DNA from: Nitrosopumilaceae archaeon
GTDB taxonomy: Archaea > Thermoproteota > Nitrososphaeria > Nitrososphaerales > Nitrosopumilaceae
Reading direction: 5' to 3'
Assembly (NCBI GenBank): GCA_030697975.1
Contig: JAUYOQ010000131.1
Location: 1 to 41,998 of the forward strand
DNA length: 41,998 nucleotides
The notes under the pieces are model-generated. The model was not told the DNA's origin. It saw only the letters and a list, made by a program, of their open reading frames with translations, and searched no databases. A program made the translations under genes and the position numbers. Each line of letters begins with the position of its first letter. Position 1 is the first letter of the stretch. Positions 24,235 to 33,492 of the stretch are shown here, piece after piece.

Positions 24235-25932
24235 CTACATATCCATGCCGCCCATGTCTGGCATGCCACCCATACCACCCATGCCGCCCATTCCCATACC
24301 TGGCATACCACCAGGAGGCATACCGCCTTCACCACCATGTGGTGGACCAGCAGTTTTGGAAGTAGCTATTACATCGTCAATTCTTAGTATCATACAGGCT
24401 GCCTCAGTAGCAGCAGAGATAATTTGTTGCTTAACAACCAAAGGCTCAATTATATCACTTGATTTCATGTTTGCGACTTTTGCTTTCATGACATCAACGC
24501 CTATCCATTTTTCACCCTTTAGTTGTTTTGAGCGAAGGTTTGTAAGCGTATCAATTGGATCCATTCCCGCATTTTCAGCTAGTGTAAGTGGAATGGACTC
24601 TAATGCCTCTGCAAACTTTTCAGCTGCTAGTTGTTCACGGCCTTCCAAAGTCTTTGACCATGTCCTTAGTTTTGTTGCAGTATAGGTCTCAGGTGCGCCG
24701 CCACCTGCAACTATAGAAGGCATCTCCATTACATCTTTTACAACCATTATAGAATCATGAACTGATCTTTCTACTTCATCAACAACTCTTTGTGAGCCAC
24801 CTCGTAGTAAGAGGGAGACCGATTTTGGATGTCTACATCCTTCAACGAAAACCCATCTGTCCTCTTCAATCTTTCTTTCTTCTACTAGTTGGGCTGTACC
24901 AAGATCTTTTTCAAATAGATCATCAAGGTTTGTTGTAATCCTAGCACCTGTTGCTTTTGCAAGTTTTGTCATATCACTTTCTTTTACTCGTCTTACTGTT
25001 AGTATCCCTGCTTTTGCAAGGTAGTGTTGTACCATGTCATCAACTCCCTTTTGACAGATAAGGACAGTAGCGCCTGATGCAACAATCTTATCAACCATGG
25101 TTTTTAGCATTCTGTTTTCTTCATCTAGAAACGTTTTCAATTGTTGGGGATTGGAGATGTTAATTTTAGCATCAGTTTCTGTTTTGTTGATTTCAAGTGC
25201 GGTGTTTACAAGTGCAATTTTTGCCTCAGAAGCTTTTTTTGGCATTCCAGCATGAACTACTTCTTTATCAAGAACTATTCCTTCAATTATTAATGAGTCT
25301 TTAATCGATTTTCCTGCTTTCTTTTCTACTTTGATATCATCTTCATCAACGTGATATGTCTCGCCGTCTTTTTCAGCAACAGCTAGTACAGCTTGAACAA
25401 CTATGTCAGCAAGATGGCTAGAATCCTTTCTAACAAGTTTTGTTTGCATTGCTGTTTTTGCAATTTTTTGTAAAAGTGTTTTATCGTTTGGAGAAACGGT
25501 ATCAGCTATTTCCTGCAATAGTTGCTTTGCTTTTTTTGCAGCCTTTCTATACCCATCTACAATGATTGTGGGGTGAACATCTTGATTTATCAAAGATTCT
25601 GCGCTTTCTAATAACGCACCGGCGAGCACCACAACAGATGTTGTTCCATCACCAACTTCATTATCAGTTGTTTTAGAAATTTCGACTAGCATCTTTGCAG
25701 CTGGGTGTTGAACATCAATTTCTTTTAAAATAGTAGCACCATCATTAGTAATTGTAACATCGCCTAGATCATCTACAAGCATTTTATCCATCCCACGCGG
25801 ACCCAAACTGGTGTGAACGATTTCAGCAATAATTTTAGCAGCTGCAATGTTGTTTCTTTGAGCTTCACGCCCCTTAGTTTCGGTTGCGCCTTCTTTTAGT
25901 AAAATAACAGGCATGGTTCCTCTAATACTCAT
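24235..25932 (-). CDS. thsA: Thermosome subunit (group II chaperonin)
   Basis: It is a subunit of the ATP-driven folding chamber. The 565-residue product has the chaperonin signatures SLGPRGMDKMLVDDLGDVTI, TNDGATILKE and GDGTTSVVVLAGALL, the GGGAPE motif and a C-terminal Gly-Met-rich tail (GGMPPGGMPGMGMGGMGGM onward) that points into the cavity. A complementary reading of the tail gives a long spurious frame on the plus strand. The box A TATAAAAG at 25956-25963 gives a nearly leaderless transcript. Confidence 0.97.
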   Translation of the reverse strand: MSIRGTMPVILLKEGATETKGREAQRNNIAAAKIIAEIVHTSLGPRGMDKMLVDDLGDVTITNDGATILKEIDVQHPAAKMLVEISKTTDNEVGDGTTSVVVLAGALLESAESLINQDVHPTIIVDGYRKAAKKAKQLLQEIADTVSPNDKTLLQKIAKTAMQTKLVRKDSSHLADIVVQAVLAVAEKDGETYHVDEDDIKVEKKAGKSIKDSLIIEGIVLDKEVVHAGMPKKASEAKIALVNTALEINKTETDAKINISNPQQLKTFLDEENRMLKTMVDKIVASGATVLICQKGVDDMVQHYLAKAGILTVRRVKESDMTKLAKATGARITTNLDDLFEKDLGTAQLVEERKIEEDRWVFVEGCRHPKSVSLLLRGGSQRVVDEVERSVHDSIMVVKDVMEMPSIVAGGGAPETYTATKLRTWSKTLEGREQLAAEKFAEALESIPLTLAENAGMDPIDTLTNLRSKQLKGEKWIGVDVMKAKVANMKSSDIIEPLVVKQQIISAATEAACMILRIDDVIATSKTAGPPHGGEGGMPPGGMPGMGMGGMGGMGGMPDMGGMDM

Positions 25933-25955
25933 TAATCGACAAGCGACACTTTCCC

Positions 25956-25963
25956 CTTTTATA
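25956..25963 (-). promoter_or_regulatory. Box A of the thermosome gene
   Basis: On the minus strand the sequence reads GATATAAAAGGGG, with TATAAAAG 24-31 bp before the ATG at 25932. This is one of the clearest TATA boxes in the window and supports the chosen start. Confidence 0.65.
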
Positions 25964-26007
25964 TCTTCTTGACATTATGACGATCTTGAAAATTGTATCA
26001 AGCGGTG

Positions 26008-26017
26008 TTTTTAAATT
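26008..26017 (+). promoter_or_regulatory. Box A of glyA
   Basis: TTTTTAAATT is centred 26 bp before the ATG at 26039, in the 106-bp gap shared with the divergent thermosome gene. The spacing implies a leaderless mRNA. Confidence 0.55.
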
Positions 26018-26038
26018 GGGAAAACTGGTTCGCAAGGC

Positions 26039-27358
26039 ATGGCAAGTTCTTACAAAAATTCTTACAAGAGAATTTTTTCAATGCTTAAAGAACATAACAA
26101 ATGGTTTGAGAATTCCATTCCTCTAATAGCAAGTGAAAATGTTCCTAGTCCAGCAGTAAAAGAAGCAATACTTTCTGATTTTGGAAACCGTTACGCAGAA
26201 GGATGGCCTGGTGAACGTGTTTATGCTGGCTGTATATACATAGACAAAGTAGAGTTTGAATGCATGAAACTTGCAAAGGCTCTATTCAAAGCAGAATTTG
26301 CAGATGTGCGGCCCATTTCTGGAGTTATTGCAAATCTTGCTGTATATTGTGGATTTACTAATCCAGGGGATGTAATGCTTGCGCCATCAATTCCTGCTGG
26401 CGGGCATATTTCACATGGAAAAAAAGAACATTCAGGTACTGCGGGTTTGGTTCATGGTCTTGATATAGAATTCTATCCCTTTGATGCAGAAGAAATGACA
26501 ATAGATGTTGATAAGACAAAAAACAAAATTGAAGAACTAAAGAACTCAAACAAATTGCCTAAAATGGCAATGTTTGGAGGATCGTTGTTTCTGTTTCCTC
26601 ATCCTGTAAAAGAACTAGCAGATTTTCTAAAAAGTTATAATATTCATATTAATTACGATGCTGCTCATGTAGCAGGTCTAATTGCGGGGGGGCAGTTTCA
26701 AGATCCTTTACGAGAGGGAGCTGACACCATGACTATGAGCACCCACAAGACTCTATTTGGACCGCAAGGTGGTTTGGTGTTAGGTTTTGAAAAACACGCT
26801 GACGTAATCAAAAAGGCCATATTTCCAGGTCTTACAAGTAGCCATCACATACATCACATGGCTGCAAAAGCAATAACGTTTGCAGAGGCATTAGAATTTG
26901 GAAAGGATTATGCTAAACAAGTAATTAAAAATGCTAAAGCATTAGCTGAAGCATTAAGTGATTTTGGTTTCAAGATGCTTGGAGAGAAAAGAGGATTTAC
27001 AAAATCACACCAGATAGCTGTTAATGTTCTTGATTACTCTGATGGGGGAAAAGTAGAAGCAGATTTAGAAAAAGCAAACATTATTGTAAACAGACAGTTA
27101 ATACCTGGAGACATCAAGGCAGGACGAAATTATTATCATCCTGGAGGAATCAGACTTGGCGTATCAGAGATAACAAGACTTGGAATGAAAGAAGCAGAAA
27201 TGAGAGATGTTGCGTCTTTTATTAAACAAGTTGTAATTGAAAAAAGAGACCCCAAAAAGATTGTACCAAAAATAAAATTATTTAGAAGATCTTATCAAAA
27301 GGTTCATTATTGTTTTGATAAAAAACTTGGCGCTTATGAATATGTAAAACTTCGATGA
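26039..27358 (+). CDS. glyA: Serine hydroxymethyltransferase
   Basis: The PLP enzyme interconverts serine and glycine with transfer of a one-carbon unit to a (pterin) folate. The 439-residue product has the N-terminal LIASENVPSPAV, NRYAEGWPGERVYAG, the cofactor-contact NYDAAHVAGLI and the PLP lysine K237 in STHKTLFGPQGG. The length is standard. The gene is flanked by the thermosome (divergent) and the PolD large-subunit gene (convergent, 6-bp gap). Confidence 0.96.
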   Translation: MASSYKNSYKRIFSMLKEHNKWFENSIPLIASENVPSPAVKEAILSDFGNRYAEGWPGERVYAGCIYIDKVEFECMKLAKALFKAEFADVRPISGVIANLAVYCGFTNPGDVMLAPSIPAGGHISHGKKEHSGTAGLVHGLDIEFYPFDAEEMTIDVDKTKNKIEELKNSNKLPKMAMFGGSLFLFPHPVKELADFLKSYNIHINYDAAHVAGLIAGGQFQDPLREGADTMTMSTHKTLFGPQGGLVLGFEKHADVIKKAIFPGLTSSHHIHHMAAKAITFAEALEFGKDYAKQVIKNAKALAEALSDFGFKMLGEKRGFTKSHQIAVNVLDYSDGGKVEADLEKANIIVNRQLIPGDIKAGRNYYHPGGIRLGVSEITRLGMKEAEMRDVASFIKQVVIEKRDPKKIVPKIKLFRRSYQKVHYCFDKKLGAYEYVKLR

Positions 27359-27364
27359 TATAGA

Positions 27365-30300
27365 TTAGGCATAATCTGTAAGAAGAAGTTGATCGCCTTT
27401 ATTTTTGCCAAAGACTAGATCAATTTCATCTGCTAATGTTTGGACTCTCGTTTTTAGATAAGGATTGGTTTCGTATTTTTCGGTCAACCGTTTAGCCAGT
27501 TTTAGATATTTTTCAACTGATGCTCTTGTAATTGTTTGAATAAGGTTGTTGCCACAACTACATTTTTGTGCTAGTGGGATTCGTCTATAACTTCGGCCAC
27601 ACGCAGTACATCTAAAACTTTGTTGTCCATATGCTCTGAGATTTCCCATAATATCTGGTAGGAGATGGGTCGTAATCACATGTGAAACAATCTCATTTGT
27701 GTCTACAGCATTGATAAGATCAGCATTTCGAATTTGCATATCAAGTTTTTCAATCATAGAACCAAGTGTTGAATATGCACTTCTAGATTTAGTTGTAGTA
27801 ATGGTAGATGTTGGATGTGTATAATGATAACCATAAAACTCCTCTTTTGTTTCAAGTCGCGACTTGAGTATATCGATTGTAGTTATGCTTGTAGCTTTCT
27901 GATTTAATGTTGTTGATTCATAAAATGAGAGTGGAAATTTTTCTGTAACTTCAAAGTTATGAGCTTGTGGTTGTGACTCATGTGGTACAACTATTGGCTG
28001 TATGAGAAGTGGTGCGTCCATAAGACCACCTATCCTGTCTGAGAGAAACTGGCGAGAGAAATTTAATAAACTATCCATTAAAAGCATAATAGAGTCGGCG
28101 TCTCCATCAGCATCGCGTCGTTTAGCTGAATGCCATATTGGGGTTGCAAAACAAACTTGTGTGTCAGTGAACCCAATAGTTCTTCCAACGATACCAACAG
28201 AGGTATGTGGCGCCAGCCCAATTATTAGATGGCCTAATAGATCGTCTATAGTTTTAACATTGTAAAATTCGGTTTTTCCATAGAGTTTGGTTAGTTCTGT
28301 ATCTATGTATTTACAGGCATTAACAAGATGTTTTCCACACTCTATGGGAAGTACTACGTCTTGTATTTTTAGCTCAATTATTTGATCTGAATTATTTAGA
28401 GGATGACCATCTTTGTCATGAGTATAGCCCAGATTCTTTAGTTTTTCAACTGATGTTCCAATCCAAGATGGTTTAAAATGAGTAAGTGGGCAATTGGTTG
28501 CATCAAACCTCACAGTACCATCTTTGAAAACCGTCAGTCCATATTTTTGTCTAATAAGTCCTTTTTCAAGTGGTTCAGCAATTTTGTCTTGGCTGATTAG
28601 TTCTTTTACTCCCTTGAAAGGCTCTTGTGCACGGATTAAAGTTTTTTCTTGTGCTAAGAGTAATGATGTCTTTAATGGAAAGAGTTTGTAGGAATGTGAT
28701 GATGCTGTTTTTTTACATTTTTGACAAAAAGGCGAGGTAAGATTTTCTCTACATATTCGACAAGTGTATACAACTGATGTTTTGTTGCCACATCTTTTGC
28801 ATGCTATGCTTATAGAAGGTTCATTGCACTTTTGACAAATACGGTTATGAATATTAGAATAGAAACTATCATGGTTTGAGGCTTTTAGCAAGTCTCGTGT
28901 AGGACCACCTTTATCACCTACTGGAAAAAGTACGTGTACGGGGGGCTTCATTTGCCGCAAGGCCGCCTTTTCTGGTCTTCCAATTCTAACTCCTACAGAT
29001 GTTGAAAATTTATTACGAATTATAATTCCTGAAGAATCTGATATTAGTTTAGGTACAGTGAGTGAATTGTCTAGTTTGATTGGATTTCTGAAAAGTAAAT
29101 TAAAGAAGATTTTGGCTTCAGTATTTTTTAGTGTGATAGTATCATCTAAGACTTCGTGCGGTGTTCCAAGTTTTTCTAAAATAGGTTTACAGTCTTTTGA
29201 GTAGTAAATAACATCGTTCCGAATATCAAGTGGATGTAAAATGGTCTTAAACTCATCTATAGTGATTTGATCCCAATAATACAGATACTGTGGGTGTAGT
29301 GGAATTTGAAAATCTAATGAAATTGTTATTGCCTCATCTAAAGTGGGGGCTTCATTTAGAAATCTAGATAGATGTGTATTTTTATCATCTGGTTCATATT
29401 TTGAAATCTTTTCACGTAGTTGTTCTGCCCATACTTCTTCTACATAACCTGTTGGTACAAGTTGGGCATTATTTTCTAGAAAATCTCCAAATGAGATAAG
29501 AATGTCTCCTAAATGAAGGATTTTTTCAATTTCGTTTTTTATTTTGATTGCGTGTTTGGCATCATGAATTTTTATTACGTTGCCATTTTTGAGCCTGACT
29601 ATTGGTGTTTCTATCGAATCAACAAATCCTACAGTCGCACCTTTGCCAGGTATATCAAGTTTAACTTGAGTTCCAACTGTTATGGCATGATCTAGAATTT
29701 CTGCTATTACGGGATGAATTCCAATACATGCAAATCCTGTGTTACATGCTCTACCATATCGAAGTCTAAACCCCCCAAGTTTTTTTGGTAATGATAAAAC
29801 GGATCTCCCAACAATTACCTCTTCCATTCTCTTAGCTGCGGAGTCTTCTTTGTCTCCTGTCTGAATAGCGCCTTTTAGTTCGCTTAACCACTCCCATCCT
29901 TCTAGATCATATTGTTGAATCCTTTGTAGGAGTTTTTTGGATCTACCTATAAGACCGTCGTTTAGAACACGTAAGGCGCCCCCTCTTACCCGATCAGTTT
30001 TAATGCGCTTCATGTTTTTGTGATTAATTACTTCAAACGGATCGGTATCAACGCCGTCAAGTTCTACAGGTAGGTTTGAGATAGTTGTTACTACATCTTC
30101 ATCAAGAACATGAAATTGAAAGCTTCCTTGAGCCTCTCTTTCATACACTCTTAATTCCTCAATAAAACGGCCCGTTTCATCATCAAAGGAATTTGCTTGG
30201 TATTTACCAAGGCCTACTGCCTTTCTTACATGATCAGCTATTAACATTGTTACTGCCGACTCTGTTCCGCCTGCTGATCTCATTGGTCCTGCAATAGATA

Positions 30301-30751
30301 CTGATAGGTATTCAGAACCGTCTTTGTTTTGTTTGATTTTAACCTTGTTTATTCCTTGTAATGGTGCAATAGTTACTCCTTCTGTTACTATTGCAAGACC
30401 TACTCTAACTGCAAGATCAAGTCTTTCTTCAAGCGGGGTATTAGGAGGCAAATGATTCCCCAATGCGATGTCTTTTGAGATAATTAGAGCAGATAACTCC
30501 TTACCATTTGTTTTTAGGAGTTGTCTTAGGTGGTCAGCTATATCTATGTCATGCATTTTTGCTACACGATCAGCCAGATCAAATGCGATTTTTGGCTCCA
30601 CTATTCCTGATGAATCTACTAATGTTGATTTGGCACTTGCTGCTTTTTCAAAAATAGTATAGGCTTCTTTTGAGATGTTGGCATAATAATCAAAATAGTA
30701 ATCTGGCATTAAAATTTCTTTTATGCGAGATATTGCATAGTTTTCAGACAT
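27365..30751 (-). CDS. polC: DNA polymerase D large (catalytic) subunit DP2
   Basis: This is the catalytic subunit of the archaeal replicative family-D polymerase. The 1128-residue product has an N-terminal scaffold with SVSIAGPMRSAGGTESAVTM, double-psi beta-barrel segments, the active-site stretch RRDADGDADSIMLLMD at about 875-890 (the DxD aspartates), an internal zinc module (CQKCNEPSISIACKRCGNKT, then CRICREN and CQKC) and a C-terminal zinc site (CTACGRSYRRIPLAQKCSCG) near the DP1 contact. The frame runs straight through the active-site blocks, so no intein is present. It is 3 bp downstream of GGGP synthase. The DP1 gene lies beyond the origin. Confidence 0.96.
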   Translation of the reverse strand: MSENYAISRIKEILMPDYYFDYYANISKEAYTIFEKAASAKSTLVDSSGIVEPKIAFDLADRVAKMHDIDIADHLRQLLKTNGKELSALIISKDIALGNHLPPNTPLEERLDLAVRVGLAIVTEGVTIAPLQGINKVKIKQNKDGSEYLSVSIAGPMRSAGGTESAVTMLIADHVRKAVGLGKYQANSFDDETGRFIEELRVYEREAQGSFQFHVLDEDVVTTISNLPVELDGVDTDPFEVINHKNMKRIKTDRVRGGALRVLNDGLIGRSKKLLQRIQQYDLEGWEWLSELKGAIQTGDKEDSAAKRMEEVIVGRSVLSLPKKLGGFRLRYGRACNTGFACIGIHPVIAEILDHAITVGTQVKLDIPGKGATVGFVDSIETPIVRLKNGNVIKIHDAKHAIKIKNEIEKILHLGDILISFGDFLENNAQLVPTGYVEEVWAEQLREKISKYEPDDKNTHLSRFLNEAPTLDEAITISLDFQIPLHPQYLYYWDQITIDEFKTILHPLDIRNDVIYYSKDCKPILEKLGTPHEVLDDTITLKNTEAKIFFNLLFRNPIKLDNSLTVPKLISDSSGIIIRNKFSTSVGVRIGRPEKAALRQMKPPVHVLFPVGDKGGPTRDLLKASNHDSFYSNIHNRICQKCNEPSISIACKRCGNKTSVVYTCRICRENLTSPFCQKCKKTASSHSYKLFPLKTSLLLAQEKTLIRAQEPFKGVKELISQDKIAEPLEKGLIRQKYGLTVFKDGTVRFDATNCPLTHFKPSWIGTSVEKLKNLGYTHDKDGHPLNNSDQIIELKIQDVVLPIECGKHLVNACKYIDTELTKLYGKTEFYNVKTIDDLLGHLIIGLAPHTSVGIVGRTIGFTDTQVCFATPIWHSAKRRDADGDADSIMLLMDSLLNFSRQFLSDRIGGLMDAPLLIQPIVVPHESQPQAHNFEVTEKFPLSFYESTTLNQKATSITTIDILKSRLETKEEFYGYHYTHPTSTITTTKSRSAYSTLGSMIEKLDMQIRNADLINAVDTNEIVSHVITTHLLPDIMGNLRAYGQQSFRCTACGRSYRRIPLAQKCSCGNNLIQTITRASVEKYLKLAKRLTEKYETNPYLKTRVQTLADEIDLVFGKNKGDQLLLTDYA

Positions 30752-30754
30752 CTG

Positions 30755-31507
30755 TTATTTCTTTATGTTTTGAATGGTTTTTGAGATTTCTGCTAGTTTT
30801 TGTAGGCTGCCTTTTTTCTCAAGTAGAGTACCAATTACCAAAACATCTGCTCCTGCTTTTACAAGTGTTTTAGCAGTTTTTGAATCTTTGATGCCGCCTC
30901 CAACAATAAGAATCCCATCAAAGACCTTACGAACTTCCTTGACCATTTCTGGTTTTACGTTTAAAGTCGCGCCTGAGCCAGCTTCAAGATATACAAATCT
31001 CATCCCAAAAAACTGTGCTGCCAGAGAGTAGGCTGCAGCAATTTTTGGTTTATCAAAAGGAATCCCCCTAGCAGCGCCTACAAACCATGCAGATGTTCCT
31101 TCTCCAATCACCAAATATGCTGTTGGAAGTGGCTCTAAACCAAATTTTTTAACGCTTGGTGCGCCAAGAGCCTGTGCCTGAGAAATAAAATATGGATTTT
31201 CAGAATTCATTAATGAACTAAATAAAATTGCATCAGCGTGTGGAACTACGCCTGTAATATTTCCAGGGAATAGAATTATTGGGATTTTAATTGTTTTTTT
31301 TAGATTTTTTACAAGTTCTGCCATCTCAATCTGATCCGTTGCAGAAGAACCTCCTACCAGTATAGCTGAGGCACCTAGTTTTTCTACCTCTTTTGCAAGC
31401 TTTACTGCAGAATTTACATTAGAGACCTCAGAATCGATTAAAACAAAGAGTAATGCTGATTTCTTTACTAGTTGTGATTTTAAGTTTGTTTCAACATGGC
31501 CAGCCAT
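30755..31507 (-). CDS. Geranylgeranylglyceryl phosphate synthase (GGGP synthase)
   Basis: It forms the first ether bond of archaeal membrane lipids, joining sn-glycerol 1-phosphate and geranylgeranyl diphosphate. The 250-residue TIM-barrel product shows LIDSEVSNV, ILVGGSSATDQIEMAELVKN, ILFPGNITGVVPHADAILF, FVYLEAGSGA and the phosphate-binding ILIVGGGIKDSKTAKTLVKA and VIGTLLEKKG. This fits the archaeal group II enzymes. It precedes the PolD large subunit by 3 bp, so the two form an operon despite unrelated functions. Confidence 0.93.
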   Translation of the reverse strand: MAGHVETNLKSQLVKKSALLFVLIDSEVSNVNSAVKLAKEVEKLGASAILVGGSSATDQIEMAELVKNLKKTIKIPIILFPGNITGVVPHADAILFSSLMNSENPYFISQAQALGAPSVKKFGLEPLPTAYLVIGEGTSAWFVGAARGIPFDKPKIAAAYSLAAQFFGMRFVYLEAGSGATLNVKPEMVKEVRKVFDGILIVGGGIKDSKTAKTLVKAGADVLVIGTLLEKKGSLQKLAEISKTIQNIKK

Positions 31508-31571
31508 AACTGAGGTTTTCTCGTGACTCTTTAAAGTTTAATTGGAATGAGGTATACGGAATTGTATAGCT

Positions 31572-31934
31572 ATGGAAGGATCTGAATCTTATAGATTTAA
31601 TAATATTATTAAAGAGATTATCAAAAAATCATTGTTTACAGAACGACAAATTGAAATAATTTTAAAATATAAAAATTTGATAGAAACTAAACTTAGCATC
31701 TCCAAAGGCGCATATTACAGACAGGTAAGTCAGTCTAAAGAAAAATTATTAAGGTTTTATTATTCAGTCGTTCTCCTTCGTGGTTTAGGCATAGTATTGC
31801 CTGATGATATTGATATGATGTCTCAGCTTTCTGAGCAGGTTTCTGTGATAAAAGATGGTGATGTTTTTCCCGAGCGAGAGTTAGAAATCATTGATGTGAT
31901 AGATAAAATGATCAAGCAGTTAAACAAGATGTGA
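31572..31934 (+). CDS. Conserved-looking helical protein of unknown function
   Basis: The 120-residue product is all helical by eye, with no cysteine and no signal peptide. The segment LFTERQIEIILKYKNLIETK followed by SISKGAYYRQVSQSKEKLLR could be a helix-turn-helix, because it resembles archaeal proteins whose 'TERQ' start precedes a small DNA-binding region, but this is not decisive. It is divergent from GGGP synthase, 64 bp away, which gives a shared promoter region. Confidence 0.65.
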   Translation: MEGSESYRFNNIIKEIIKKSLFTERQIEIILKYKNLIETKLSISKGAYYRQVSQSKEKLLRFYYSVVLLRGLGIVLPDDIDMMSQLSEQVSVIKDGDVFPERELEIIDVIDKMIKQLNKM

Positions 31935-32027
31935 TTTTTGTTCCAATGTACAGAGTAAGATGGGGTTTATTGTGATTATTTAATGATATTTTCTTTCATG
32001 TAAAGTGTGAAATTATGTTGTTCTATT

Positions 32028-32624
32028 ATGATAAATCACAAACATCTGTTGTTGTTTGTGATGTTAGTTGAGATTCCTGATCCTGAAGTAATATTAAGTA
32101 TAGTTATTGCGTTTTTTATTGGATTGTTTGCATTGTATTTATACACAAAAATTCATGTTTTAAAGGCTAATTCATCTGCGTCAAATTTAGAGCGTTTAGA
32201 CTATTATGAAAGGCAGTTAATTGATATGAAAATACGTTTGGACGCACTAGATTTATTGGATGTTGAACCATGGTCTGAGAGTAATAACCAGTATTCAAAG
32301 CAGGTATTAGAGAATTCACCCAAAAAACAGGAATTGATTAAAGGTGTCGCAGTTCAAGGTTTGAAAAAACAACGACTGCCTAACTTGAATTCTAATGATA
32401 TGATAGATGTGATATTAGGATTAATCATGGATAAGCCAATGACATCACATGATATACAAATCACAATAGGTAGAACTAGAGAACATGTTTCTAGACTAAT
32501 GAAAAAGCTTTATCAAGATGGTTTGGTGGGAAGAAATACCAAAACTAAACCATATGCATACTCTATCACAGAGTCAGGTAAAACAAAAGTCGATTTATTA
32601 AAAAATAGTCCCATAACAGCGTAA
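32028..32624 (+). CDS. Membrane-anchored winged-helix regulator
   Basis: From the ATG at 32028 the product is 198 residues. A TM helix lies near the N-terminus (VILSIVIAFFIGLFALYLYT), then a coiled-coil-like linker (LERLDYYERQLIDMKIRLDA) and a C-terminal winged HTH: GLIMDKPMTSHDIQITIGRT, REHVSRLMKKLYQDGLVGRN and the wing KPYAYSITESG. A GTG at 32007 or an ATG at 32061 are alternative starts; a box A-like TTATTTAAT near 31977-31985 would favour a start close to 32007. The wHTH would be cytoplasmic and tethered to the membrane. Target genes are unknown. Confidence 0.75.
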   Translation: MINHKHLLLFVMLVEIPDPEVILSIVIAFFIGLFALYLYTKIHVLKANSSASNLERLDYYERQLIDMKIRLDALDLLDVEPWSESNNQYSKQVLENSPKKQELIKGVAVQGLKKQRLPNLNSNDMIDVILGLIMDKPMTSHDIQITIGRTREHVSRLMKKLYQDGLVGRNTKTKPYAYSITESGKTKVDLLKNSPITA

Positions 32625-32670
32625 ATTTACCAATAATTATATTAAAATCATAAACCAATATATAATAAAA

Positions 32671-32680
32671 TTATATATAT
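32671..32680 (+). promoter_or_regulatory. Box A of the AbrB-like gene
   Basis: TTATATATAT is centred about 26 bp before the GTG start at 32702, within a run of TATA-like sequence at 32660-32690. The spacing indicates a leaderless mRNA with a GTG start. Confidence 0.55.
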
Positions 32681-32701
32681 TATAATTGTATAAATTAATG
32701 T

Positions 32702-32860
32702 GTGGTAGATGAAAATGTTGAATTGGTAAAAATAACATCTGGAGGCACTGTCTCTATCCCAAAACAGTTTAGGCGTTATTTGGAGATGCAGAAGGGAGAC
32801 TATGTAAAGATGGTTTTAGAAGGCGACCATCTATTAGTTAAAAAAGTGAATATTTCCTAA
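32702..32860 (+). CDS. AbrB/SpoVT-like small DNA-binding protein
   Basis: A GTG start opens a 52-residue product, including VKITSGGTVSIPKQFRRYLE followed by MQKGDYVKMVLEGDHLLVKK. This is the swapped-hairpin AbrB-type fold: the 'G-x-V-x-I-P-K-x-F/R-R' strand-turn, then 'GD-x-V-x-M' and a final strand. Such domains dimerise and bind DNA; many are antitoxins or global regulators. There is no toxin gene next to it. An ATG at 32698 is out of frame and closes after four codons. Its end overlaps the convergent wHTH gene by four bases. Confidence 0.82.
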   Translation: MVDENVELVKITSGGTVSIPKQFRRYLEMQKGDYVKMVLEGDHLLVKKVNIS

Positions 32861-33246
32861 AGCTCTGGATGTTTTTGTGAAATTTTTATAATTTGATATG
32901 TCCATTCCCTTCCTGTTTTTAGACGTTCTATTCTTCCTTTTAAAGCAAACCTGGATAGGTATGTAGAGATGATGCTTAGTTTGATTGGTTCCTCATATTC
33001 GTCTTCATACTTTTCAAGTATAGTAGATGATGTGAACTTCCCTATAGGGAAGTGTTTGTCTACTATATTCCAAATTTTCCCCCCCACCGAATCTAATTGG
33101 GCTGCTTCCTGGCCTTCTATATTCATAAGATCCATTAACTCAAATATCTTGAGTATTTTTTCTCTGGTTACATTACCCTCAATGTTAAAGTTGTATTTTG
33201 CTCCCTCATGATCCTCTAAGTCTATTCGTATGCGCTTCCTAGCCAT
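32857..33246 (-). CDS. Winged-helix-like protein beside the origin
   Basis: From the ATG at 33246 the product is 129 residues (MARKRIRIDLEDHEGAKYNF onward). A further ATG at 33321 would add 25 residues that cover the GTTAAC sites and look unlike protein. The N-terminal half is a short basic/acidic strand pair and helix; the C-terminal half (SIISTYLSRFALKGRIERLK, then TGREWTYQIIKI) resembles a winged HTH recognition helix and wing. No named family is recognised. GTTAAC sites sit in its promoter region at 33268, 33298 and 33314, so binding to them is possible but untested. Confidence 0.7.
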   Translation of the reverse strand: MARKRIRIDLEDHEGAKYNFNIEGNVTREKILKIFELMDLMNIEGQEAAQLDSVGGKIWNIVDKHFPIGKFTSSTILEKYEDEYEEPIKLSIISTYLSRFALKGRIERLKTGREWTYQIIKISQKHPEL

Positions 33247-33403
33247 TGTGATCAGTGACAGTAATACGTTAACAGTTGAACGGATCCGGTAAGATTTGTT
33301 AACAAGTTGATTTGTTAACATTGACTGTGTAAGCCACGCCTATTAGATTTTTTTATTTTAACAATCTTGTATTTTTTATATATCAAAAATTAAATGTTTT
33401 TGT

Positions 33404-33430
33404 GCCTGGAGTGGAAATAATGGGGTCAAA
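33404..33430 (+). repeat. ORB-like element 1
   Basis: A 27-bp element beginning GCCTGGAGTGG and ending GGGGTCAAA. The TGGAAA...GGGGT arrangement fits the origin recognition box bound by Orc1/Cdc6. It is identical to element 2, in the same orientation, with a start-to-start distance of 62 bp, about six helical turns. Confidence 0.82.
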
Positions 33431-33465
33431 TCTTTGATATTAACAATGTTAACGTTCATTTTAAC

Positions 33466-33492
33466 GCCTGGAGTGGAAATAATGGGGTCAAA
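33466..33492 (+). repeat. ORB-like element 2
   Basis: Identical over all 27 bp to element 1 and in the same orientation. Flanking bases differ, so the repeat boundaries are sharp, and a recent duplication of a longer segment is not indicated. Confidence 0.82.

Noticed and set aside
24245..24685. Long plus-strand reading frame rich in Met-Pro-Ile repeats
   Set aside because: It is the complement of the Gly-Met tail and adjoining part of the thermosome gene and has no promoter of its own.
27365..30751. Possible intein in the PolD large subunit, which is a common insertion site
   Set aside because: The 1128-residue frame runs through the RRDADGDADS active-site block without an insertion, and its length is that of an intein-free protein.
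33247..33321. 25-residue N-terminal extension of the wHTH-like protein at 32857-33246
   Set aside because: The extension would read through the GTTAAC sites and promoter region, while MARKRIRIDLED from 33246 is a natural start.
33404..33492. CRISPR-like interpretation of the two 27-bp repeats
   Set aside because: Only two copies, one 35-bp spacer, no leader or cas genes, and the core matches origin boxes next to orc1/cdc6.
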